A stretch of DNA of 64,000 nt from Ochrobactrum sp. RH2CCR150 (lineage in GTDB: Bacteria; Pseudomonadota; Alphaproteobacteria; Rhizobiales; Rhizobiaceae), in assembly GCA_014138095.1 (NCBI GenBank), contig JACGXE010000019.1, forward strand, positions 1-64,000, written 5' to 3'. Positions within the stretch are counted from its first letter, which is position 1, and the number at the start of each line of letters is the position of its first letter. Shown piece by piece: positions 53,656 through 60,855 of the stretch. Position numbers and translations under genes: made by a program. The notes beneath the pieces were generated by a model. That model ran no database searches, had not been told where the DNA came from, and saw only the letters and a program-made list of their open reading frames with translations.

Positions 53656-53712
53656 ATGGCTCGACCTTTAGACAGAGCGGCGGCTATGCCGGCGGCGTGG
53701 GCGAAACCGTGA
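53656..53712 (+). CDS. Possible 18-residue leader peptide upstream of the FAD subunit
   Basis: A short frame, MARPLDRAAAMPAAWAKP, with a strong ribosome-binding site (GGAGGA six bases before the ATG). Its TGA overlaps the GTG start of the FAD-subunit gene (GTGA). The arrangement resembles a leader that couples ribosome entry to a gene with a poor site of its own. No homology is recognisable, so it may only be a translational device. Confidence 0.4.
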   Translation: MARPLDRAAAMPAAWAKP

Positions 53713-54593
53713 AGCCCGCACAGTTCGATTACAGCGCACCGGTAACGGTCGAGGAAGCGGCAGCGACACTCGCCGCATCGGCTGGTGACGGCAAAATCAT
53801 CGCCGGTGGGCAGAGCCTGATGCCGATGATCAATTTCCGACTGGTGAAGCCCTCCATACTTATTGATATCAACCGCATCGCGGGATTGGATAAGATAGAG
53901 TTCGACGGCAGCCGGCTGAAGATCGGGGCGACCGTTCGTCATCGCATGACGGCCACCGATGCGCTTGTCGCTCGACACTTGCCGATCATTCACGACGCTA
54001 TGCATCACGTCGCACACATGACGGTGCGCAACCGTGGCACGTTCTGCGGCAGCGTCGCGCATGCGGACCCCGCAGCCGAAATGCCGCTGATGACCCGCTT
54101 CCTCGACGGCACGATCATCGCCTTTTCAGTGCGTGGAGAGCGCCGCATCCCCGCCGCGGATTTCTTTACGGGGTCATTGATGAATGCCCTTGAAGAGGAT
54201 GAACTGGTCACCGCGGTGGAGATCGACGTCATGCCAGAGGATTCCGGCTGGGCCTTTGAAGAGTTTGCCCGCCGCCATGGCGACTTTGCGCTCGCCAGCT
54301 TCGCAACAACGTTTCGCCTCGAAAATGGTAACGTACGCGGCGTTCGTATCGGCATGATGGGGGTGGGTGAAACCCCGCTTCGCCTGCCCGAAATAGAAGA
54401 GATTGTCGAGGGCACCGACCTTTCCGAACCCGTTCTCAATGAGGTGGTAGAGAGATTGGCAAACATCCTGACCCCCAACTCCGATATCCACGCATCCGCA
54501 GATTATCGCAAGCATCTGTCTGGCGTATTGGCCAAGCGTGGGCTGCGTGCAGCATGGGCACGAGCCAATGGGGAGATACCACGTCATGGCTGA
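53709..54593 (+). CDS. Molybdenum hydroxylase FAD-binding subunit (CoxM type)
   Basis: 294 residues. The FAD-binding motifs AGGQSLMPMINFRL and TVRNRGTFCGSVAHADPAAEM are those of the medium subunit of CO dehydrogenase-type hydroxylases; the C-terminal CO_deh_flav_C domain follows. I take GTG 53709 (MKPAQFDYSAP, the family's normal start) because the upstream mini-ORF ends on it; GTG 53697 is in frame as an alternative. It passes electrons from the iron-sulfur subunit onward. Overlaps the next gene by eight bases. Confidence 0.87.
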   Translation: MKPAQFDYSAPVTVEEAAATLAASAGDGKIIAGGQSLMPMINFRLVKPSILIDINRIAGLDKIEFDGSRLKIGATVRHRMTATDALVARHLPIIHDAMHHVAHMTVRNRGTFCGSVAHADPAAEMPLMTRFLDGTIIAFSVRGERRIPAADFFTGSLMNALEEDELVTAVEIDVMPEDSGWAFEEFARRHGDFALASFATTFRLENGNVRGVRIGMMGVGETPLRLPEIEEIVEGTDLSEPVLNEVVERLANILTPNSDIHASADYRKHLSGVLAKRGLRAAWARANGEIPRHG

Positions 54594-55065
54594 AAAGCAG
54601 ATCACCTTTAGCGTTAATGGCCTTTCATACACGCGCACAGTTGAACCCCGAATGCTTCTCAGCGACTTCCTGCGCCACGAGTTGGGCCTCACAGGAACCC
54701 ATGTCGGCTGCGAGCACGGTGTATGCGGCGCATGCACCGTGCTCCTCGACGGGCGTAGCGCGCGCTCTTGCCTTACGCTCGCCGTGCAGGCAGAGGGCAT
54801 GGCAATCGAGACCATCGAGGGCCAGGGAAGCATTGACCGGCTCGGGCGCATTCAGGAAGCATTTCGTCAGCATCACGGCCTGCAGTGCGGCTTCTGCACG
54901 CCGGGCTTCATCATGGCGATTACCGATCTTTTGCGCCACCACCCGCTGGAAAGCGACGAGGAGATCCGGGAAGCGCTCTCCGGAAACATCTGTCGCTGCA
55001 CGGGCTATGAGCACATCGTCAATGCCGTCCGCGAACTCGCACATGAAAGAGGACCTCTCAAATGA
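54586..55065 (+). CDS. Molybdenum hydroxylase [2Fe-2S] subunit (CoxS type)
   Basis: 159 residues. The N-terminal plant-type ferredoxin domain has [15 protein letters not shown] plus a Cys in ARSC; the C-terminal all-helical domain has [10 protein letters not shown] and [11 protein letters not shown], together binding two [2Fe-2S] clusters. ATG 54586 lies within the end of the FAD-subunit gene; an in-frame reading from 54538 has no ribosome-binding site. Overlaps the lactonase gene by four bases (ATGA). Confidence 0.92.
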   Translation: MAEKQITFSVNGLSYTRTVEPRMLLSDFLRHELGLTGTHVGCEHGVCGACTVLLDGRSARSCLTLAVQAEGMAIETIEGQGSIDRLGRIQEAFRQHHGLQCGFCTPGFIMAITDLLRHHPLESDEEIREALSGNICRCTGYEHIVNAVRELAHERGPLK

Positions 55066-55823
55066 AGATGCATTTTCTCGAAGGCGGCCGGCTGCGGATG
55101 CGCCGCTCGATCTATGTTTCCGGCGCCGCGAAAGAAGAAACCATTGAACTGCCCGTTCATGCCGCGCTGATGCGCCATATCCGGGGGAATGTGCTCTTCG
55201 ATAGCGGCTGCAATCCAGAAGCTGCGATCGATCCGCAGGCGCGTTGGGCCGGGCTAAGCAAGGTCATGGTACCGATCTTCGAACCGGAGCAGACGGTCGT
55301 CCAGCAGCTCCAAACCATTGGCCTCCAACCCGACGACATCGACCTCGTGATCTGTTCGCATCTTCATCCCGACCACTGCGGATGCAATTCCTACTTTCGA
55401 AAAGCAACCATCCTTTGCCATGAGGCTGAGGCCGCGGCAGCCAAGGCCGAAGGTGCAGAAAATCTTGGCTATCTTCGAACGGAATGGGAACAGCCGCAGG
55501 GCTTCCAGACTTTCTTTGAGGACCATGACGTGTTCGGCGATGGCCGTATCGTCGTGATGCCAATGCCCGGCCATACTCCGGGCATGAGCGTGGCGCGCGT
55601 CGAACTGGAGAAGGACGGCAACTTCGTTCTGGCTTCCGATGCCGCCCCCCTCCAGGCCAATATCGACACCGGCATCGCACCGAAGAACACTTGGAACATG
55701 GATCTGGCGGCGGCCTCGCTCGCGCGGCTCAAGGCCTTGCGCGACAGCGGCGACACGATCATCTCAGGCCACGACGACCTGCAGTGGCAGGGCCTGAAAA
55801 AAGGCCTGGAGTTCTATGAATGA
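55062..55823 (+). CDS. Metallo-beta-lactamase-fold lactonase (AHL/gamma-butyrolactone lactonase-like)
   Basis: 253 residues. The dinuclear metal motif HLHPDH (His100, His102, Asp104, His105), PMPGHTPGM and ASDAA are typical of the AttM/BlcC and AiiA-type N-acyl-homoserine lactonases. No signal peptide. It sits inside the hydroxylase operon, overlapping CoxS upstream and CoxL downstream by four bases each, so it is tightly co-translated. It likely hydrolyses a lactone formed in the same pathway (for example after hydroxylation of a cyclic ether, lactol or aldehyde). Quorum-signal degradation is the alternative reading. Confidence 0.85.
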   Translation: MKMHFLEGGRLRMRRSIYVSGAAKEETIELPVHAALMRHIRGNVLFDSGCNPEAAIDPQARWAGLSKVMVPIFEPEQTVVQQLQTIGLQPDDIDLVICSHLHPDHCGCNSYFRKATILCHEAEAAAAKAEGAENLGYLRTEWEQPQGFQTFFEDHDVFGDGRIVVMPMPGHTPGMSVARVELEKDGNFVLASDAAPLQANIDTGIAPKNTWNMDLAAASLARLKALRDSGDTIISGHDDLQWQGLKKGLEFYE

Positions 55824-58219
55824 CCCTTTCTGACTATTCTGTCGAGCTTCGCCCTAAACTAGTCGGCAAGCGCGTCAAGCGCACGGAGGATCCTCGTTTT
55901 CTGACCGGGGTTGGGCAATATGTCGACGACATGGCGCTTGCCGGTATGCTCCATGTCGCGTTGCGCCGCTCCGACCAGCCTCATGCGAAAATCCTCAACA
56001 TTGATATCGGCGACGCATTCTCGGTGCCCGGCGTTGTCGCGATCTATGATGCCAGCGATCTCGAGGGAGAAATAAAGCCTGCCATTCCGACTTCGCGGAT
56101 GCCGGGCTATTATGCCACGCCGATCTGGCCGCTGGCACGGGACAAGGTCCGCTATGTCGGCGAGCCGGTCGTCGCCGTCGTGGCCGAAAGCCGCTATGCC
56201 GCTGAGGACGCGCTGGAACACATCACCATTGACTATCAGCCCCTGCCTTTCGCCATCCGTCAGGTCGACGCTGTCAAAGACGACGCGCCGCTCCTGCATG
56301 ATGAGGCTGGAACGAATACGATTATCCGCCGCGAATTCAAGCGCGGCGATGTTGATGAGGCTTTCAAGGACGCGGCAGTGACCGTCAGAGGCCGGTTCCG
56401 AATGACCCGCAAGACCGCGGTCGCCATGGAAAACCGATCGTATCTCGCCGAATGGGAAAACCGTAAGCAATCTCTGACGCTCTACACCTCCTCCAACATA
56501 CCGGGCGTCATCCGAGACGTGCTCTCTGGCTGCCTGGACCTTCCTGGAACCCGGATGCGCGTCGTCGCGCCGGATGTGGGCGGTAGCTTTGGTGGCAAGG
56601 GATCGCTTTATGGTGAGGAAATTCTCGTCTGCGCACTCGCGCGGAAGCTGAAGCGACCCGTCAAGTACATCAGCGACCGTCTTGAGGATCTTTCCGCCAC
56701 CAGTCAGGCCTTCGATGAACTGATCGAGGCGGAACTGGCGGTTACGAAGGACGGTACGCTGATCGGTCTCCGTGCCGATGTGATCGGCGATGTGGGCGCG
56801 TATTCGATCTATCCATGGACGGCAGCGCTCGAGACAGTGCAGGTCGTCAGTTTCATGCCCGGCCCCTACCGGATGGAACATTACCGCGGCCGCATTCGCG
56901 GCGTACTCACCCCGAAACCGCCCACCGGCCCCTATCGCGGTGTCGGGCGGCCCTCGTCCACCTTCGCAATGGAGCGCCTGATCGAGATGGCGGCGCGTAA
57001 GCTTGGCATGGACCCGGTCGAGTTTCGCCGAAAGAATCTTGTGAGGGATGACGAATTTCCCTACCGCACGGCCTCCGGCATTATCTGGGACAAGTCGGCC
57101 TTTCAGGAGTGCCTCGAAGGCGCCTGCAAGCAAGTCGATTATCCAGTGCTCGTTTGCGAGCGTGACGAGGCAAGAAAGGCCGGCCGCTGGGTCGGCATCG
57201 GGCTCGCGAGCTATGCGGAGCTCACCGGCATCGGATCACGTATTTCTGTTGCCCCTGGCATGCCGATCAATACCGGTACCGAAACATCGAAAATCGAGAT
57301 CGACGCGACCGGCGCCATCACCGCCGCCTTCGGCATTGCTTCTCACGGTCAAGGGCTGGAAACGACGCTGGCGCAGGTCATCGTGGACGAACTCGGCTGC
57401 AAACTGGAGGACATTGAAGTCAAACACGGCGACAGCGCTCTTGTTCCAATGGCCAGCGGCACCTATGCCAGCCGCTCGGCCGTGCTCGGCGGTGGCGCCG
57501 CAACGCTTGCCGCTCGCGTTGTCAAAGGAAAGGTGCTGCGCGCAGCAGCCTATCTGATGGAGCAAAAAGCTGAGGACTTGGATATCCACGACGGCATTAT
57601 CAGCAGCCGAAACTCGAACCTGTCGATGACGTTGAGGGAAGTCGCCTCCGCCGTTTATACCCAGATGGGCCGCATTCCGCGCGACCTGCGGGAAGACCTG
57701 ACGGCATCGGAGACCTACGACCCCTATCTTGGAACAGCCTGTTCATCGACGCATCTGGCCATGGTCGAGGTCGATTCAGAAACCTACGGGGTGAAGATCC
57801 TCCGATATGTGGTGGCGGAGGATTGCGGCAAGATCATCAACCCGATGATCGTAGACGGACAGGTACATGGCGCGGTGGCGCAGGGGATCGGAGCAGCCTT
57901 GCTCGAAGAAATCGTACATGACGATCAGGGACAAGCAGTGGCGGCCAGCTTGGCGGACTATCTCGTTCCGGTGGCAAGCAGTGTGCCCGAAATCGGCATC
58001 GTTCATATCGAGGCCGATCTACCAAACAACATCGGTGGCTTCCGCGGTATGGGCGAAGGCGGCACGATCGGTGCCCCCGCGGCAATCGCGAACGCCGTGT
58101 CCGATGCGCTGGCTCATCTGGGGGTATCCGTCGAGACACTCCCGGTCACGCCCGAACGCATCTTCCAGATGCTCCGCGAGAAACGACAGACATCCACCGA
58201 AGCGACAGATTTGCCATAG
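55820..58219 (+). CDS. Molybdenum hydroxylase large subunit (CoxL/XdhB type, not CO-specific)
   Basis: 799 residues. The xanthine-oxidase-like a/b hammerhead (LVGKRVKRTEDPRFLTG) and molybdopterin-binding domains are complete, with VGGSFGGKG, and the catalytic Glu in GEGGTIGAP near residue 742. The active-site loop reads GPYRGVGRPSS near residue 370. True CO dehydrogenases have AYRCSFR, whose Cys carries the Mo-S-Cu centre; here there is no Cys, so this is a form II-like enzyme acting on an organic substrate (aldehyde, N-heterocycle or acid). Cofactor maturation may depend on the MocA- and XdhC-like genes at 40-42 kb. Confidence 0.9.
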   Translation: MTLSDYSVELRPKLVGKRVKRTEDPRFLTGVGQYVDDMALAGMLHVALRRSDQPHAKILNIDIGDAFSVPGVVAIYDASDLEGEIKPAIPTSRMPGYYATPIWPLARDKVRYVGEPVVAVVAESRYAAEDALEHITIDYQPLPFAIRQVDAVKDDAPLLHDEAGTNTIIRREFKRGDVDEAFKDAAVTVRGRFRMTRKTAVAMENRSYLAEWENRKQSLTLYTSSNIPGVIRDVLSGCLDLPGTRMRVVAPDVGGSFGGKGSLYGEEILVCALARKLKRPVKYISDRLEDLSATSQAFDELIEAELAVTKDGTLIGLRADVIGDVGAYSIYPWTAALETVQVVSFMPGPYRMEHYRGRIRGVLTPKPPTGPYRGVGRPSSTFAMERLIEMAARKLGMDPVEFRRKNLVRDDEFPYRTASGIIWDKSAFQECLEGACKQVDYPVLVCERDEARKAGRWVGIGLASYAELTGIGSRISVAPGMPINTGTETSKIEIDATGAITAAFGIASHGQGLETTLAQVIVDELGCKLEDIEVKHGDSALVPMASGTYASRSAVLGGGAATLAARVVKGKVLRAAAYLMEQKAEDLDIHDGIISSRNSNLSMTLREVASAVYTQMGRIPRDLREDLTASETYDPYLGTACSSTHLAMVEVDSETYGVKILRYVVAEDCGKIINPMIVDGQVHGAVAQGIGAALLEEIVHDDQGQAVAASLADYLVPVASSVPEIGIVHIEADLPNNIGGFRGMGEGGTIGAPAAIANAVSDALAHLGVSVETLPVTPERIFQMLREKRQTSTEATDLP

Positions 58220-58237
58220 TCGGGGTCAACCGGCTAT
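58216..58237. terminator. Possible bidirectional hairpin at convergent stops
   Basis: Stem ATAGTCGG / CCGGCTAT (one G-T pair) with a six-base loop, covering both stop codons of the convergent large-subunit and regulator genes, which are only 14 bases apart. Confidence 0.45.
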
Positions 58238-59220
58238 AGGTCAAACTGATATCGAAGCAGATAGTCGGTATCCTTGGCCGCGATCGGCTTGCGGCATTCT
58301 GAGCACACAACGATCGCCGAGAAGTCATGACCGCAGGTCTTATGGCGCAACCTCATGGGGGGCTTGCCGTCAGCCAGCCAACGGTCCCCCCAGGCCATCA
58401 TAACCAACATCGGCTTGTAGAGATCGAGACCCATTTCGGTGAAGCGATATTCGAACCGCTCGCCGGAATTGTAAGGGACCTTCCGAAACACGTCGGCCTG
58501 CACGAGCCGTGCCAGGCGGTCGGACAGAATATTCGTTGCAATCCCGAGATTTTCCCGCATTTCTTCGTAACGCCGCACGCCGTTCCATCCTTCGCGGAGG
58601 ATAAGAAAACTCCAGCGGTCCCCAATGATGCCCAGTGTGCGTGCCACCGAGCATGGTCGAACCCTCTCCAACAGGCTTGCATCGGAGCTCCTACGCGATG
58701 TAGGGCGATTTTCTACCGGAGCATAGCCCGCGCCGGGCCCGTCCCTCGGCGCCACCTCCTTGGCAGTGAATGGCTCGAGACATTCACTGCAGACGGTTAC
58801 AGGATGGCAATTGCATCCGCAGCTCTTGTGGATGAGTTGGAGGGGAGGCTCGCTGGAGCCCGCCAGCCACTTGTCACCAAACTCCATTAGAGAAAGCATT
58901 GTTGGGAAAAGATCTTTGCCACGCACCGTCAAGAAATACTGCTGCCCCGGTTCGTTCGGCCGTTTCCCAGTGCTGAGGATATCGTTCGCGACGAGCGCAG
59001 ATAGTCTGGAGGAAAGGGTCTGCCGCGGAATTCCCAATCGCTGCTGAAACTTATCGAACCTGCGTACGCCAAAATAGGCTTCCCGGAGGATCAAAAAGTT
59101 CCAAGTGTCCAGAACGATCTCCATGGTCCGACGCACAGACGATTGCCGCTGCATAGACACGGGCCTACGCGATGGAGCTAGGGCGATATTTTCAATCTTT
59201 GTCATTCTCATGTCATTCAC
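58234..59220 (-). CDS. Tandem HxlR-type transcriptional regulator with Cys-rich tails
   Basis: 328 residues with two HxlR winged-helix domains (about residues 23-121 and 184-283; each has LDTWNFLILREAYFGVRRF / IGDRWSFLILREGWNGVRR). Each domain is followed by a similar Cys-rich tail (CGCNCHPVTVCSECLEPF at 134-151; CGHDFSAIVVCSECRKPI at 296-313) that could bind zinc. Single HxlR proteins are ~110 residues and dimerise, so this chain may act as a built-in dimer. Start GTG 59220 is uncertain (ATG 59211 or 59205 possible). Likely regulator of the LIV-importer, CoA-ligase and hydroxylase operons through the shared motif. Confidence 0.85.
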   Translation of the reverse strand: MNDMRMTKIENIALAPSRRPVSMQRQSSVRRTMEIVLDTWNFLILREAYFGVRRFDKFQQRLGIPRQTLSSRLSALVANDILSTGKRPNEPGQQYFLTVRGKDLFPTMLSLMEFGDKWLAGSSEPPLQLIHKSCGCNCHPVTVCSECLEPFTAKEVAPRDGPGAGYAPVENRPTSRRSSDASLLERVRPCSVARTLGIIGDRWSFLILREGWNGVRRYEEMRENLGIATNILSDRLARLVQADVFRKVPYNSGERFEYRFTEMGLDLYKPMLVMMAWGDRWLADGKPPMRLRHKTCGHDFSAIVVCSECRKPIAAKDTDYLLRYQFDL

Positions 59221-59271
59221 GGACTAGAACCTGTAGCAAATATGATCACGCTGCAAACAAATATAGACAGC

Positions 59272-59293
59272 AAAGTCTGATAATGAAAGTCAA
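59272..59293 (+). promoter_or_regulatory. Shared operator motif, site 3 (regulator control region)
   Basis: AAAGTCTGATAATGAAAGTC, matching the sites at 49180-49204 and 53588-53608 in AAGTCT(A/G)ATAATG. It lies ~50 bases upstream of the tandem-HxlR gene, which suggests autoregulation. Confidence 0.6.
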
Positions 59294-59607
59294 TGTGGCT
59301 CCTCCTTGTTAAGTTAGTATGCCCTACCGCATTCAATCAGCGATGCCGTGAGATAAGCTCCAAAAGGCTTCCTGGGATCGTGCGTTGACGTAGTGGCCGA
59401 TAAATGTAGGCGGAACGAAAAGCTCGTTTGGTATTTTGCCTGTGTGGCTGATCGCTGGGCGGCAGCCCTTTCAGTTTTGGAACGATCGCCCGCCCTATCG
59501 AGCGCTGCGCTCATTGCCAGTCAAGAATCCGGGAAATTGCAGGTAGATTTGTATGGTTTCATTCTAATATTATGGAATGTATCAACCTAAATGTTCAGTT
59601 ATATCTG
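59294..59607. other. Intergenic region between HxlR and Lrp regulators
   Basis: About 310 bases with no credible gene; the stretch 59540-59605 is AT-rich. GGTTTCATTCTAA at 59555-59567 recurs at 60080-60092 over the Lrp start codon, perhaps by chance. No tRNA or terminator recognised. Confidence 0.4.
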
Positions 59608-60087
59608 TTATAATTTAAGTTCGAGAGGCCCTTCATCATCCTTGACCAGCTTGGTCACGATATAGGTGAAATAGCGTTCTATGCCGATATTTTGTTCCAA
59701 AAGGCGGTCAACCAGACGCTGATAGCCGTCGATACTCCGCGCCACGATTGTCAGAAAATAATCCACCCCACCGCCAACCGACCAGCAGGAAACGATTTCG
59801 GGAATGGCTGTGACGGCTCTCTCGAACCTGTTGAAATCGCTTTGACGATGATTCCCTAGGATGATCTGCACAATGACATGCTCAATCGGTACTATCTTTC
59901 GGTAGGCAATGCGCGCGTGATAACCGGTCACGATGCCGGCTTCTTCCAGTTTACGTAGTCGCAGCCAACAGGGTGTCGCAGACAGCCCAACCTTCTCCGC
60001 CAAGGCAAGTTTGGTAATCCGCGCATTCTCCTGAACGGCGCCAAGTATGCGAAGATCAAAGGAATCGAATTTGGGCGCAGGTTTCAT
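59608..60087 (-). CDS. Lrp/AsnC family transcriptional regulator
   Basis: 159 residues. The N-terminal AsnC-type HTH (FDLRILGAVQENARITKLAL ... LGLSATPCWLRLRKLEEAG region) and C-terminal RAM/ACT-like ligand domain (SVGGGVDYFLTIVARSID) are present. Lies directly downstream of the DUF1185 gene on the same strand (45-base gap). It probably senses an amino acid or related compound and controls the neighbouring genes. Confidence 0.9.
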   Translation of the reverse strand: MKPAPKFDSFDLRILGAVQENARITKLALAEKVGLSATPCWLRLRKLEEAGIVTGYHARIAYRKIVPIEHVIVQIILGNHRQSDFNRFERAVTAIPEIVSCWSVGGGVDYFLTIVARSIDGYQRLVDRLLEQNIGIERYFTYIVTKLVKDDEGPLELKL

Positions 60088-60132
60088 TCTAACCGTCCAA
60101 CAATGAGCGCGTTCATCTCAGACTATTGATAG

Positions 60133-60714
60133 CTATTTTTCTGCTTCCATTTCCGCGATATCTTGAAAACGGTCGGCGATGCGCGCATGCGCCCGTCCAT
60201 TGTCGGAAACACCTAGTGAGACCAAGATTTCGTCGGGCCCAGGCGCATCGACAACCATGAAATTCGCCGTCAGGAAATGAGATCGTTTGCCGTTCTCGCT
60301 CTTGTGCATCATGGGCAGTGACATCAATGCACCCGGTGCGTTGCGCGTGTTAGTGAATTCCAGATAGTTGGTTCCGCCGATCGCGTTGCGGAAAGGATTG
60401 CCAAATCGCAGCGTGTGAATGATGGCTGACGCATGTTCGATCTCGCCGTTGATCCCGACTGACGCAGCCTTGCCACATGCCTCGACCTTTTCGGCGGGCA
60501 TATGCTGCAGGATGCGCTCGGTCATGGTATGGCTAAGTTTTTCTGCAATATCGACAATTTCAGGCCGCAAGTTTTCAACAAAGCCTCGCCCCGCCCATGG
60601 ATTACGAATGACTGCGGCCACCACGACAATGTTGACCGGACGGGCTGCAAGCTTGCCACCTTCAATCAATGTCTCCTCGATGAAGGTGCTGATTTTCCTG
60701 ATTTCCAATGCCAT
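60133..60714 (-). CDS. Amino acid synthesis family protein (DUF1185)
   Basis: 193 residues matching the AA_synth (DUF1185) family; characteristic segments are VIRNPWAGRGFVENL, GKAASVGINGEIEHASAIIH and FRNAIGGTNYLEFTN. The biochemical role is not established. The gene is divergent from a GAF/PucR regulator and followed by an Lrp regulator; related clusters often contain flavin-dependent monooxygenase parts, as here (flavin reductase at 62912). Confidence 0.83.
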   Translation of the reverse strand: MALEIRKISTFIEETLIEGGKLAARPVNIVVVAAVIRNPWAGRGFVENLRPEIVDIAEKLSHTMTERILQHMPAEKVEACGKAASVGINGEIEHASAIIHTLRFGNPFRNAIGGTNYLEFTNTRNAPGALMSLPMMHKSENGKRSHFLTANFMVVDAPGPDEILVSLGVSDNGRAHARIADRFQDIAEMEAEK

Positions 60715-60855
60715 GGTGTTCTCATTCTAGGGGTTGAGTTGTGTCAAGATTAACCGGAATTCAGTTAGCTGCTTCCTGTCATTCAAGGAAATAAGCGCAT
60801 AAACTTCCTATGAAGCCTAGTAGCGTTCAGATAATGTCATGCGCATGATGCACGC

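Noticed and set aside
53709..58219. CO dehydrogenase operon
   Set aside because: Gene names CoxMSL/G fit by family, but the large subunit lacks the AYRCSFR active-site loop needed for CO oxidation.
59555..60092. Repeated GGTTTCATTCTAA as an Lrp operator pair
   Set aside because: The second copy overlaps the Lrp start codon and neither copy is symmetric; two 13-base matches are too little evidence.
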